Below are positions 9,151-17,523 of a stretch of DNA of 46,438 nt, one piece after another. Position 1 is the stretch's first letter; each line of letters begins with the position of its first letter. This DNA is from Nostoc sp. CHAB 5834. Lineage in GTDB: Bacteria; Cyanobacteriota; Cyanobacteriia; Cyanobacteriales; Nostocaceae. A model generated the notes under the pieces. That model made no database searches and was not told where the DNA came from. It was given only the letters and a program-made list of their open reading frames with translations. The stretch lies in contig JAIVFU010000056.1 in the NCBI GenBank assembly GCA_020829485.1, positions 1 to 46,438 on the forward strand, written 5' to 3'. Position numbers and translations under genes: made by a program.

Positions 9151-10017
9151 ATGGAAACCAAAGAGTTAGGAAAAACTGGTATATTTGTGAGTGCGATCGC
9201 TTTGGGTGGTATGCCGATGTCAATTTCTAATCGCCCTCCCGAATCGGAATCAATCGAAGTTATTCATCGTGCCCTCGATTTGGGTATTACATTTATTGAC
9301 ACTGCCGATTCTTACTGCAAAGATGAGTCAGATAAGCACCACAATGAGCGGCTCATTCACAAGGCACTTAGTAGTTACAAAGGTGATGTTAGCCAAGTAA
9401 TTGTGGCAACTAAAGGCGGTTTAATGCGTCCCAATGGCAACTGGACAAGCAACGGCAATCCAGAACATTTGCGCCAAACAATTAGAATTAGTTTTGACGC
9501 GTTGGGTGGTGCTAAACCCATCGATGTTTGGCAATACCATGCACCCGATAGTAATTACACTATTGAAGAATCCCTTGCGCCAGTGAAAGAAGCGGTAGAG
9601 GCGGGTTTGATTCGGTTTGTGGGAGTTTCTAACTTTTCCGTTGAACAAATTAAGCGATCGCGGGATGTGGTGGATATTGTCTCAGTGCAGAATCAATACA
9701 GCCCTTGGCAACGACAGCCAGAAAATGACGGCGTGTTGAAGTATTGCGAAGAACAAGGATTGACGTTTTTGCCTTGGAGTCCCTTTGGTGGTAAGCGTCG
9801 TCATCAGGATTTACAAGATATCCCTGCGATCGCTAATTTAGCTAAAGAAAAAGGCGTGTCAGTATATAATATCGTTCTAGCGTGGTTGCGTTCCAAGTCG
9901 CCTGCTATTTTGCCAATTCCTGGTGCTAGCAAGGTTTCTAGCATTGAAGACTCAGCACAAGCCATCAATGTGAAACTATCTGATGAAGAAGTGCAAAAAA
10001 TTGATCGGGCAACTTAA
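9151..10017 (+). CDS. aldo/keto reductase
   Basis: NAD(P)H-dependent oxidoreductase of the AKR superfamily, 288 residues, TIM-barrel, cytosolic. The catalytic tetrad is visible: D50 (FIDTAD), Y55 (DSY), K88 (ATKGG) and H130 (WQYHAPDS). The C-terminal cofactor segment (PIPGASKVSSIEDSAQA) is also typical. A longer frame starts at a TTG at 9124, but the ATG at 9151 gives METKELGKTGIFVSAIALGG, the usual AKR beginning. Substrate cannot be told from sequence. It stands alone between an inverted-repeat element and a toxin-antitoxin pair on the other strand. Confidence 0.9.
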   Translation: METKELGKTGIFVSAIALGGMPMSISNRPPESESIEVIHRALDLGITFIDTADSYCKDESDKHHNERLIHKALSSYKGDVSQVIVATKGGLMRPNGNWTSNGNPEHLRQTIRISFDALGGAKPIDVWQYHAPDSNYTIEESLAPVKEAVEAGLIRFVGVSNFSVEQIKRSRDVVDIVSVQNQYSPWQRQPENDGVLKYCEEQGLTFLPWSPFGGKRRHQDLQDIPAIANLAKEKGVSVYNIVLAWLRSKSPAILPIPGASKVSSIEDSAQAINVKLSDEEVQKIDRAT

Positions 10018-10144
10018 TCATTCCAAGCGATTCTTGCTTCGTTGTAATACAGTCTGAACCTCATCCCCAACCCTGATGTATCGAGATGTTTAGTCTCATC
10101 CAATACTTTGGGGTTGAATATATATTGAGGAAAAGCGATCGCTT

Positions 10145-10603
10145 CTACATCGACTCCAACGGCGGAACCTCGAAGTCATTAAACGAGGAAACATTGTAAG
10201 ACGAAGTGCCTAAAGCCTTCACCAGCTTACCGTCAAGAGTCAGCAAAGTAGCACCTACCTGCTGTGAAAGTGCGACATAAGAGCCATCGTAGGCGGAGAT
10301 TGCATAATTTAATGCGATCGTAACTGCATCCACCATCAAATCAGATGTTGAAACAACACGCAAAGGGAAAGCTTTGAGGGTGGCTAAATCTGTCTGAACC
10401 TCAGCAGCAGTGTACATTCTTGCACGGACATACTTTAATAAGGCGTTAGCACACTCAATGTAAAAGAGGTCTGGAACAAATATTTCCGTCTGAGGATTGG
10501 CAAAATGGTCGAAAAGTTGATTAACTTTGGGGGTTAATGGATCAGCAATAAAATACTTGATACACACACTGGTATCTAACACGCATCTTAGAGGGGTAGT
10601 CAT
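10145..10603 (-). CDS. PIN-domain toxin (VapC family)
   Basis: Predicted Mg2+-dependent RNase toxin, 152 residues. PIN-domain acidic residues are in place: D10 (VLDTSVCIKYF), E50 (YIECANALL), D106 (AYDGSYVALS) and D124 (LTLDGKL). The start codon overlaps the stop of the upstream antitoxin by 4 bases (ATGA), the normal arrangement for a translationally coupled type II toxin-antitoxin pair. Members of this family usually cleave tRNA or rRNA; the target here is unknown. All catalytic residues are intact, so the toxin is probably functional. Confidence 0.88.
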   Translation of the reverse strand: MTTPLRCVLDTSVCIKYFIADPLTPKVNQLFDHFANPQTEIFVPDLFYIECANALLKYVRARMYTAAEVQTDLATLKAFPLRVVSTSDLMVDAVTIALNYAISAYDGSYVALSQQVGATLLTLDGKLVKALGTSSYNVSSFNDFEVPPLESM

Positions 10604-10866
10604 CTGTCGCGGTCTTCTCGAATTAGTTGAGTACTATCAGGTAATCCGAAGTCTGCTGGATTCACACGGCGACGCTGGCGGCTTTCTTCTAGGACTTTAA
10701 GTACATTTTGCCGTTTCTGGTCTTCTATTTGCTGTGCTTCAGTTTTCAAAGCTTGTTCTAACAGAGTTATAACTTGGGCGTTAATGGAACGGTGTTCAGA
10801 TGCCGCTAACTCTTGCAGTTTTGCATACAAATCATCGGGTAAATTTCTTACATAAAGGGTAGCCAT
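10600..10866 (-). CDS. ribbon-helix-helix antitoxin (FitA/VapB type)
   Basis: 88-residue antitoxin partner of the PIN toxin. The N-terminal MATLYVRNLPDDLYAKL is the beta strand and first helix of an RHH DNA-binding domain as in FitA, followed by a helix with SINAQVITLLEQAL. The C-terminal half (RRRVNPADFGLPDSTQLIREDR) is the likely toxin-binding tail. RHH antitoxins usually repress their own promoter, which would lie in 10867-11000. It overlaps the toxin gene by 4 bases. Confidence 0.88.
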   Translation of the reverse strand: MATLYVRNLPDDLYAKLQELAASEHRSINAQVITLLEQALKTEAQQIEDQKRQNVLKVLEESRQRRRVNPADFGLPDSTQLIREDRDR

Positions 10867-11114
10867 CGCTTTACCTCAAAGTAGAATTTATCAAAATGAT
10901 AGCATAATGCAAGCAGAAGGGGAGAGGAGCGATCGCTTTTTCCGTTGCACCGATTCGCAAAGTAAAAATACTCACAAAGCAAACATTTGTACTTTACTTC
11001 GCAATTTGCTAAGATTGTCTCAAGCCTTATTATTAAGGTTTTCAATTTTTGTAGTTTACACAATCAGGAGATGAAGCTCATGTATTTTATCAACAATAAA
11101 GGAAAACCCTATAT

Positions 11115-11423
11115 ATGCGGATTATTACAGAAACCAGACTTAATAAAGCTTGTGAAAAGCACCCCGATGCTGAACCTAGCATACGAGCCTGGAAGAAGCT
11201 TGTAAAAGTGCAAGACTGGAATAGTTTTACTGATGTCAAAGCTACCTCTGTTTTTGCGCCTGACCAAGTAAAAAACTTCGTCATTTTTGATATTGGAGGG
11301 AATAAATATAGGCTAATAACCTGTATTAACTATAAAATCAAAGTTATATATATTCGTGAGTTTCTGACTCATGCAGAATACGATAGAGACAAATGGAAGA
11401 ATGACGAATGGTTTGATAGCTAG
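11115..11423 (+). CDS. HigB-type mRNA interferase toxin
   Basis: 102-residue RelE-superfamily toxin of the HigB branch. Recognisable segments are an N-terminal helix with SIRAWKKLVK, the core strands NFVIFDIGGNKYRLITCINY, and the C-terminal YIREFLTHAEYDRDKW. HigB toxins cleave mRNA at the ribosome and come with the toxin gene first, as here. The partner gene begins 203 bases downstream, an unusually large gap because a palindromic element sits between them. A longer out-of-frame ORF over the same bases is a shadow. Confidence 0.85.
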   Translation: MRIITETRLNKACEKHPDAEPSIRAWKKLVKVQDWNSFTDVKATSVFAPDQVKNFVIFDIGGNKYRLITCINYKIKVIYIREFLTHAEYDRDKWKNDEWFDS

Positions 11424-11455
11424 TAATAATAATTAGAAGCTATCAATTAGGCAAA

Positions 11456-11586
11456 ACTAAGATTGGTAAGCTGTTACGCATTTAACTCGAACATTTACAT
11501 GAAGGCTGATAACCGTTAACTGTTAACGACCGTAAAGAGTGTTTATACAATTTAGGCGCACATCAGCTTAATACACCAATCTTAGT
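11456..11586. repeat. palindromic element inserted between higB-like and higA-like genes
   Basis: ACTAAGATTGGT (11456-11467) is the exact inverse of 11575-11586; AAGCTG (11468-11473) pairs with CAGCTT (11564-11569), leaving a 5-base bulge. The interior holds a small GTTAAC-t-GTTAAC repeat. The 131-bp unit has the form of a MITE or interspersed palindrome and no coding capacity. Confidence 0.7.
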
Positions 11587-11626
11587 CCTGATAATTAAGC
11601 AACTAATTCAATTCTATAATGAAGAA

Positions 11627-12058
11627 ATGTTATATCATCACACCAGTTACACAGAATTACTTACATTTTTCACTCCACGCCCCATAAAACATGAAGAAGA
11701 TTTAGAAAAAACTCAAGCAGTTGTCGATAGTCTACTTGATAAAGGGGAACTAACGGAGTCAGAAGAAGACTATTTGAATTTACTGGGAATTTTGATTTAC
11801 GAATACGAATCAAAACAGGATTTGGTTCCAGATATTTATGGAGTAGAACTTCTCAAAGTTTTAATTGCGGAATTGAATCTTAAACAAAAGGATTTAGTTC
11901 CTATTTTTAAAACTGAGTCAATTGTTTCTGATGTACTTAAAGGCAAGCGTAAATTAACGGTTGAACACATTCAAAAGCTTGCAGATTTTTTCAATCTTTC
12001 AGTTGCTGTATTCTTCCCAGAGAATTCATTAGACAGAGATTTGTTAGAACTAGCTTAG
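11627..12058 (+). CDS. HigA-type antitoxin (helix-turn-helix)
   Basis: 143-residue antitoxin expected to neutralise the upstream HigB-like toxin and repress the operon. The N-terminal half (RPIKHEEDLEKTQAVVDSLL) is the toxin-binding part typical of HigA; the C-terminal half is an XRE-like helix-turn-helix (LLKVLIAELNLKQKDLVPIF ... VSDVLKGKRKLTVEHIQKLA). It is separated from the toxin gene by a palindromic element, so it may rely on its own start region. A rho-independent terminator follows at 12125. Confidence 0.87.
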   Translation: MLYHHTSYTELLTFFTPRPIKHEEDLEKTQAVVDSLLDKGELTESEEDYLNLLGILIYEYESKQDLVPDIYGVELLKVLIAELNLKQKDLVPIFKTESIVSDVLKGKRKLTVEHIQKLADFFNLSVAVFFPENSLDRDLLELA

Positions 12059-12124
12059 TTTAATACCCAAGCATCTACCAAAAAGATGGATAGTTATATC
12101 AGAAATAAAAAATATTTGAAAATG

Positions 12125-12159
12125 AAAAGCCACTATTCTGAATGTGCTAGGGGCTTTTT
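12125..12159 (+). terminator. rho-independent terminator after the HigA-like gene
   Basis: AAAAGCC (12125-12131) pairs with GGCTTTT (12152-12158), with inner CTA/TAG pairing, followed by a T-rich end. It lies 67 bases after the antitoxin stop. Confidence 0.7.
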
Positions 12160-12395
12160 ATTAACTTCAATGTATTAGAAAAAACTTTTTACTGAAAGTT
12201 TCTTGTCAAACAACCTACTGATACAATGATTGGAACCCTGCAACTACCGATTAATACATCGGAGTTTTTTAAAAAAGAAAAAATATGCATTTCGAGACGC
12301 GCAGCGCAAGAAATATAGCGTCCCTATTAAATCCCCTAAATTTATTTATAGGGTTTCCCTTCTGCCTCCTGCCTTCTGAATTTTTAATTCCTGAA
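12160..12395. other. non-coding stretch between terminator and tRNA-Ser
   Basis: No gene. It contains a small GACGCGCAGCGC...GCGTC imperfect palindrome at about 12296-12323 and CCTGCCT-type short repeats at about 12360-12378, both of the interspersed kind common in Nostoc-type genomes. Confidence 0.5.
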
Positions 12396-12480
12396 CGGAG
12401 AGGGGGAGATTCGAACTCCCGGAGGTTTTAGCCTCATCCGATTTCAAGTCGGACGCAATCGACCACTCTGCCACCTCTCC
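12396..12480 (-). tRNA. tRNA-Ser (UGA)
   Basis: 85 bases on the minus strand fold as a class II tRNA: acceptor GGAGAGG/CCTCTCC, D arm, anticodon loop CTTGAAA with anticodon TGA, a long variable arm, and the T loop TTCGAAT. Discriminator G; CCA is not encoded. Confidence 0.95.
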
Positions 12481-12611
12481 AGTAAATCTGTCAAACTTGT
12501 GCTGATCCTAGTTTCAGACGCTATTCAGGCGTTTTTGTTGGTTAGCACTAAACTTGACAGATCATACTATACCCTATTATCTACGCAGATTGCACTACTG
12601 GATGCGAATGT

Positions 12612-13532
12612 CTACGACACAATCCGCGATCGCTCATACAAAATTTCTTCCTCCGCCACCTGAAAGTCATTCCCCACCCAAACGAGGGAGACTTGCGAAA
12701 CCACACCCGCCTCTAGGGTGACAATGGAAAAATTACGCAACTTCTCGCTGTCATTTTCCACAATCCTGGGGACACTAGCCGCATTTAAGTAAATTGTCCC
12801 TTCTGGACTTCTAAAGATGGGCTTGCGCTGCACCTTCTTGGTATGGCGTAAATCTCGGTGCATGTGACCAAATGTCACCAGAGGAATGGTTTTACCAGCA
12901 GTCAAGGCTTGAGAAATCGCCTCGCCCAAATCTGGATCGCCAAAATCGCCGCCAATTGGGTGCCAGTCTTTGCCGCAGGGGTCTTCGGGGCGATCGCCTA
13001 ACCCACTAGGCCCATTGTGACCCAAAAATATAATTGTCTCGTAAGCGGCACTTTTAACAGCTTTGAAGATGCGATCGGCAGATTCTTCCAAACTCGTCAC
13101 ACCGTAACGTTCTTTACAGATTTCCGCGAATTTCCACTCTGGGCCACCCCAGGTAAAGGGACGACCCCCCACTACAGTTAAATTCCAAGCGGGAAAATCC
13201 AACTTACCGAAACCGACATGGGACGAGCCTAATAAATCGAGTTGTTCCTGTACCCAGTCTTCCTTAGAGCGGTCATAAGGAGCCTTTTTGCGTCCCCATT
13301 CGGTGGCGGTGTACCAGGCATCGTGGTTGCCCATTACGGCTGCTTTGGGAATATCGAGGGATGCGATCGCTCTGACCACTTCCACCGATTCATTGCCAAA
13401 ATCCCCGACAAACAGCACTAAGTCAACACCCAGATGCTTGAGTGCAACGCCATCTTCCACTTCCCATTGGTCGTGAATATCTCCAACTACAGCAATTTTG
13501 AGGGTTATCGATTGAGTTTTCTGACTGGTCAT
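12612..13532 (-). CDS. metallophosphoesterase
   Basis: Calcineurin-like phosphoesterase of 306 residues, cytosolic. The dinuclear-metal motifs appear in order: GDIHDQW, GDFGNE, MGNHDAWY, LGHNGPSG and FGHMHRDL. The insertion HNGPSGLGDRPEDPCG and the C-terminal beta region resemble a cyanobacterial/plant group that I recall as TIGR04168; its substrate is unknown. A frame extends to 13595, but the ATG at 13532 (MTSQKTQ) is preceded by AAGGAAAG at good ribosome-site spacing. It is divergent from nadA. Confidence 0.85.
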   Translation of the reverse strand: MTSQKTQSITLKIAVVGDIHDQWEVEDGVALKHLGVDLVLFVGDFGNESVEVVRAIASLDIPKAAVMGNHDAWYTATEWGRKKAPYDRSKEDWVQEQLDLLGSSHVGFGKLDFPAWNLTVVGGRPFTWGGPEWKFAEICKERYGVTSLEESADRIFKAVKSAAYETIIFLGHNGPSGLGDRPEDPCGKDWHPIGGDFGDPDLGEAISQALTAGKTIPLVTFGHMHRDLRHTKKVQRKPIFRSPEGTIYLNAASVPRIVENDSEKLRNFSIVTLEAGVVSQVSLVWVGNDFQVAEEEILYERSRIVS

Positions 13533-13630
13533 GCCACTTTCCTTGCCGTCTATCTCCAGGATATGAAACTCAGCCGGATTTGGACACAATCCCAAGATAT
13601 CAACCGTCCACTATTTTTGGTAAAAACTAC

Positions 13631-13636
13631 TATAAT
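13631..13636 (+). promoter_or_regulatory. possible -10 box for nadA
   Basis: A perfect TATAAT stands 46 bases before the nadA GTG. No good -35 box lies at 17 bases upstream, so the call is weak. Confidence 0.3.
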
Positions 13637-13681
13637 TGAATCCACAGGACATACATTTGCAACATAAAGCACCCCTAAACT

Positions 13682-14656
13682 GTGTTTACCACTGCACTAG
13701 CTCAACGAGAAAACACCCAACTGGGTGAACTACCACTCTTATTGTTTGCCGCGATTCAGAGTCTCAAAAAAGAACTCAACGCCGTTATCCTGGCGCATTA
13801 TTATCAAGAGCCAGATATTCAGGATATTGCCGACTTTATTGGGGATTCATTACAACTAGCAAAAGCCGCCGAAAAAACTAATGCGGATGTAATTGTCTTT
13901 GCTGGCGTTCACTTCATGGCAGAAACAGCAAAGATACTTAATCCCGATAAATTAGTACTTTTACCAGATTTGAATGCTGGTTGTTCTTTAGCAGACAGTT
14001 GTCCACCAGAGGCGTTTGCAGCTTTTAAGGCAGCGCATCCAGATCATCTGGTAGTCTCTTACATCAACTGTTCTGCTGATATCAAGGCGATGAGCGATAT
14101 TATTTGCACCAGTTCCAACGCTGTGAAAATTGTGCAGCAGATACCGAAGGAACAGCCAATTATTTTTGCTCCAGATCGAAACTTGGGGCGGTATGTGATA
14201 GAACAAACTGGGCGAGATTTGGTGCTATGGCAAGGTAGCTGTGTTGTCCATGAAACCTTTTCGGAAAAGAAAATTGTCCAGTTAAAAATTGCCCATCGCG
14301 AAGCAGAGGCGATCGCACACCCAGAATGTGAAAGTAGTGTATTGCGCCACGCCAGCTTTATTGGCTCTACAGCCGCTTTACTCAAATATTGTCAAAGCAG
14401 CCCTAGCAAGAAATTTATCGTTGCGACAGAGCCGGGAATCATTCATCAAATGCAAAAATTAGCTCCTGACAAGCATTTTATTCCTGCACCGCCGATGAAT
14501 AATTGTGCTTGTAACGAATGTCCCTTTATGCGGTTAAACACCCTAGAAAAGCTTTACTGGGCAATGAAAAATCGCACTCCCGAAATTACCATGTCAGAGG
14601 ATATTCGGCTGGCTGCACTGCGACCAATGCAAAGAATGCTGGAGATGAGCGTGTAA
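13682..14656 (+). CDS. nadA: quinolinate synthase A
   Basis: [4Fe-4S] enzyme that condenses iminoaspartate with dihydroxyacetone phosphate to make quinolinate in NAD biosynthesis. 324 residues, the usual bacterial length. Likely cluster ligands are C101 ([10 protein letters not shown]), C187 (WQGSCVVHE) and one of C275/C277/C280 ([11 protein letters not shown]). Other family segments are [20 protein letters not shown] and [10 protein letters not shown]. The start is a GTG at 13682 (GTG TTT ACC ACT); there is no ATG that would keep the conserved N-terminal helices. It is divergent from the metallophosphoesterase gene, with tRNA genes downstream. Confidence 0.95.
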   Translation: MFTTALAQRENTQLGELPLLLFAAIQSLKKELNAVILAHYYQEPDIQDIADFIGDSLQLAKAAEKTNADVIVFAGVHFMAETAKILNPDKLVLLPDLNAGCSLADSCPPEAFAAFKAAHPDHLVVSYINCSADIKAMSDIICTSSNAVKIVQQIPKEQPIIFAPDRNLGRYVIEQTGRDLVLWQGSCVVHETFSEKKIVQLKIAHREAEAIAHPECESSVLRHASFIGSTAALLKYCQSSPSKKFIVATEPGIIHQMQKLAPDKHFIPAPPMNNCACNECPFMRLNTLEKLYWAMKNRTPEITMSEDIRLAALRPMQRMLEMSV

Positions 14657-14777
14657 TATTTTTTATACAGATGGTAGAGACGCAGTTTTGTTGCGATCTC
14701 TATCCACAAAGTTATTTTTTCTAACCACTTGCTATTTATAAAACATGGTGCTAAGATTTTAAATCGTGAGACAAATC

Positions 14778-14863
14778 GGGTCGGTGTCCGAGTGGTTAAT
14801 GGAGACGGACTGTAAATCCGTTGGCTAGCGCCTACGCTGGTTCAAATCCAGCCCGGCCCACCA
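14778..14863 (+). tRNA. tRNA-Tyr (GUA)
   Basis: Class II tRNA with acceptor GGGTCGG/CCGGCCC (one G-T pair), anticodon loop CTGTAAA with anticodon GTA, a long variable arm (GGCTAGCGCCTACGC) and T loop TTCAAAT. The CCA end is encoded at 14861-14863. Confidence 0.95.
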
Positions 14864-14875
14864 CTTACGAAGTTA

Positions 14876-14924
14876 TAAGTTATAATGACTGGGTTAAGAG
14901 CAAAGCTCCCAGCATTGTAACTTA
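14876..14924 (+). other. strong hairpin between tRNA-Tyr and tRNA-Thr
   Basis: TAAGTTATAATGACTGGG (14876-14893) pairs with CCCAGCATTGTAACTTA (14908-14924) with one bulge and one G-T pair across a 14-base loop. It is not followed by a T run. It may separate the two tRNA transcripts or guide processing of a joint precursor. Confidence 0.55.
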
Positions 14925-14950
14925 CAACTAAAAAACCAAAGTTATATTTT

Positions 14951-15022
14951 GCCCGTGTGGCTCAGTGGTAGAGCACACCCTTGGTAAGGGTGAGGTCACG
15001 AGTTCAATCCTCGTCACGGGCT
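14951..15022 (+). tRNA. tRNA-Thr (GGU)
   Basis: 72-base cloverleaf: acceptor GCCCGTG/CACGGGC, D arm GCTC/GAGC, anticodon loop TTGGTAA with anticodon GGT, T loop TTCAATC. Discriminator T; CCA not encoded. An integrase gene lies 205 bases downstream, so the 3' end of this tRNA is the natural candidate for an integration site. Confidence 0.95.
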
Positions 15023-15126
15023 TTTTAAATTAATAAAACAACTAACGTAAAGTCAAGGGTTTCAGCCTTTTTAAGAGATTTAGATGTTCAAAAGCTAAGT
15101 CTCTTAGTTACATTCATGGCTATTCT

Positions 15127-15190
15127 GACTATGATTTTGACTATGATTTGGCTATCAGCTTGTTTTTTGGCTATGATTTGGCTATGATTT
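15127..15190 (+). repeat. direct repeats (A/G)-CTATGATTT upstream of the integrase
   Basis: Four copies of G(A/G)CTATGATTT at 15127-15137, 15139-15149, 15169-15179 and 15180-15190, with a partial copy at 15150. Clustered direct repeats of this size beside an integrase gene resemble arm-type recombinase sites; that role is inferred. Confidence 0.55.
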
Positions 15191-15227
15191 TGTAGAGTAC
15201 ATTATTTTCATAGCTAAAATTTAGAGC

Positions 15228-16394
15228 ATGAACACTACACAGAAAGCCTCTAAGGGATCAGTAGGTGTTGAATGTTTCCAAGATAGATTACGACTGAGAC
15301 TACCAAGGCAAGTCTGTGCTAGTAACAAAAGGTATATATCGCTGAATTTAGCTGATACACCAGCAAATCGTCAGCTAGCAGAACAGAAAGCACATCAGAT
15401 AGAGTTAGACATTGCATCTAGTAGCTTCGATGAAACACTGGCTAAGTACAAGCCACAGAGACATTTATCTATAGTTACTCCTGGCGAACAGCAGAAGATA
15501 TTAACAATTTCAGACCTATGGAATAGGTACATTGATTACAAGCGCCCATCTCTAAAACCTAGAACATTAGATAAATTAGCTGTACTAGAAAAACATATTA
15601 AACGCTGTCCATATCAAGATTTGGATGAGGGTATAAAAATCAGACTTGCATTGTTGCAACAAACAACTACCTCACAAGCCAAAGATGTACTCATGTATCT
15701 TTCAGCAGCTTGTAAATGGGGAATAAAATATGGTTTAGTAACTTTTAATCCTTTTGAAGGGATGTACAATGAGCTTCCCAAGCATAAATGGCAAGATAAT
15801 TCACAACCTAACGCCTTCAGTGAAGAAGAGAAAGAAAGAATAATTCAGGCTTTTAAAAATCACAAACCATCTAAAGGTATAGGCTACAGTTATTACTCAT
15901 CATTTGTGGAGTTTTTGTTTTTAACAGGATGCCGACCATCAGAAGCTATCGGTCTGCAATGGAAGCATATTACACCTGATTGTTCTCAAATTACCTTTGA
16001 AGGCGCATTAGTTCAGGTGGGAAATGGTGAAAGGGTAAGGGTTAATGGCTCTAAGAACAATAAAAAGCGGGTTTTTAACTGTAACCAACGACTACAAGAA
16101 TTAATTTTAAAAATCAAACCAGAACATATTGAGCCGGAATCTTTAATATTTCCATCACCAGAAGGATTATCAATACATTACAGAAACTTCTCACGTCGAG
16201 CTTGGGATAAAATTGTAGACCCATTAGTAGAACGTCAAACCACACCATATTCGTGTCGTGATACTTTCATCTCTGAGCAAATTGCAAAAGGTGTTCCTAC
16301 TGCTGTAGTTGCAAAATGGTGTGATAATTCGGTGGATGTTATAGAACAAAAATATCTTGATGGTAAACTTTTAGAGCAACTTAAACCGCTTTAG
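15228..16394 (+). CDS. tyrosine recombinase / phage-type integrase
   Basis: Site-specific recombinase of 388 residues. An N-terminal arm-binding-like region and a SAM-like core-binding domain (ISDLWNRYIDYKRPSLKPRT) precede the catalytic domain with box I TGCRPSEAIGLQWKHI and the nucleophile region IEQKYLDGK. Box II reads PYSCRDTFISEQIAKGVP and the usual LGH is WCDN, so the two catalytic histidine positions are replaced while both arginines and the tyrosine remain. I recall this pattern from other cyanobacterial integrases, so it is probably a lineage trait. It lies just after tRNA-Thr with repeats in front, fitting a tRNA-integrated island. Confidence 0.85.
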   Translation: MNTTQKASKGSVGVECFQDRLRLRLPRQVCASNKRYISLNLADTPANRQLAEQKAHQIELDIASSSFDETLAKYKPQRHLSIVTPGEQQKILTISDLWNRYIDYKRPSLKPRTLDKLAVLEKHIKRCPYQDLDEGIKIRLALLQQTTTSQAKDVLMYLSAACKWGIKYGLVTFNPFEGMYNELPKHKWQDNSQPNAFSEEEKERIIQAFKNHKPSKGIGYSYYSSFVEFLFLTGCRPSEAIGLQWKHITPDCSQITFEGALVQVGNGERVRVNGSKNNKKRVFNCNQRLQELILKIKPEHIEPESLIFPSPEGLSIHYRNFSRRAWDKIVDPLVERQTTPYSCRDTFISEQIAKGVPTAVVAKWCDNSVDVIEQKYLDGKLLEQLKPL

Positions 16395-16605
16395 TAAATT
16401 TCCTGTTCAGAAATTGCATACACTTGGTAAAGTTGAGATTATAAGTAGATTCTTCGTAACGAACTTTTTAAGTTAGTAAAGATTAAAATTTTTATTCAGG
16501 AGCTTGAGAGGTACTCATAATTTTGGCAGGTTACAAAACTTTACAGCATTATTTTAATGTACCGAGTCCCAAAATAATGCTATTAATAAGTTTCTATAAT
16601 TTTGT

Positions 16606-17523
16606 ATGTACAGAAAAATGAGTTTAAGTATTTCCTCAGAGATATCCACACTTTCACGACAGAATCAATCTGCTCCGAATTTAGACGAGTGGCGTAATAA
16701 AATTATCCTTGGCGACTGTTTGGATAATCTACGATCTATGCCTTCTAATATTATTGATCTTATTGTCACCTCACCTCCATACGCTGATAGTAGAAAAAAT
16801 ACGTATGGAGGGGTTCATCCTGATAAATATGTGGAGTGGTTTTTACCTATATCTCAAGAATTGAAGCGAGTTTTAAAGGATGATGGAACATTTATATTAA
16901 ACATCAAAGAAAGAGTAGTTAATAGCGAACGCCACACTTATGTTTTAGAACTTATATTGGAGATGAAAAAACAAGGTTGGTTATGGACAGAAGAATTTAT
17001 GTGGCATAAGAAAAATTGTTTTCCTGGTAAATGGTCAAATCGTTTTCGTGATTCTTGGGAGAGATGTTTACAGTTCAATAAGCAAAAAAAATTTAATATG
17101 TACCAAGAAGCAGTAATGGTTCCAATGGGTGATTGGGCTAAGTCACGACTGAAAAACTTGAGTGAAACAGATAAAAGGCGGGATAACTCAAAAGTTGGTA
17201 GTCCTTTTGGTAAGAAAGTAGCGAACTGGGTAGGTCGTGATTTGGTATATCCCACAAATGTTTTACATTTAGCAACAGAATGTAATAATAAGAATCACAG
17301 TGCTGCTTTTCCCAAAGAACTTCCTTCATGGTTCATAAAATTATTTACTCAAGAAGGGGATTTGGTACTTGATCCATTTGTGGGATCTGGTACTACGTGT
17401 GTCGTTGCAATAGAATTAAACAGAGAATATATTGGTATAGAAATAAAACCAGATTACTATGATTTAGCAATAGTAGAGGTAAATGCCGTCAAAAATAATG
17501 CTACCCAACTGAGATTACTATGA
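16606..17523 (+). CDS. DNA methyltransferase, likely N4-cytosine (beta class)
   Basis: Modification enzyme of about 305 residues. Catalytic motif IV TSPPY is at residues 55-59 and the SAM-binding motif I DPFVGSGTT at about 256-264, near the C-terminus; this order is that of beta-class amino-methyltransferases, and SPPY rather than DPPY favours N4-cytosine. The middle region holds the target recognition part (VGSPFGKKVANWVGRDLVYPTNVLH). MYRKM offers starts at 16606 and 16618. The stop overlaps the start of the restriction gene by 4 bases. Codon usage is more AT-rich than the core genes, suggesting transfer. Confidence 0.88.
   Translation: MYRKMSLSISSEISTLSRQNQSAPNLDEWRNKIILGDCLDNLRSMPSNIIDLIVTSPPYADSRKNTYGGVHPDKYVEWFLPISQELKRVLKDDGTFILNIKERVVNSERHTYVLELILEMKKQGWLWTEEFMWHKKNCFPGKWSNRFRDSWERCLQFNKQKKFNMYQEAVMVPMGDWAKSRLKNLSETDKRRDNSKVGSPFGKKVANWVGRDLVYPTNVLHLATECNNKNHSAAFPKELPSWFIKLFTQEGDLVLDPFVGSGTTCVVAIELNREYIGIEIKPDYYDLAIVEVNAVKNNATQLRLL

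Noticed and set aside
13434..13667. 77-codon ORF between the metallophosphoesterase gene and nadA
   Set aside because: Antisense to the metallophosphoesterase N-terminus and the promoter region; no homology seen.
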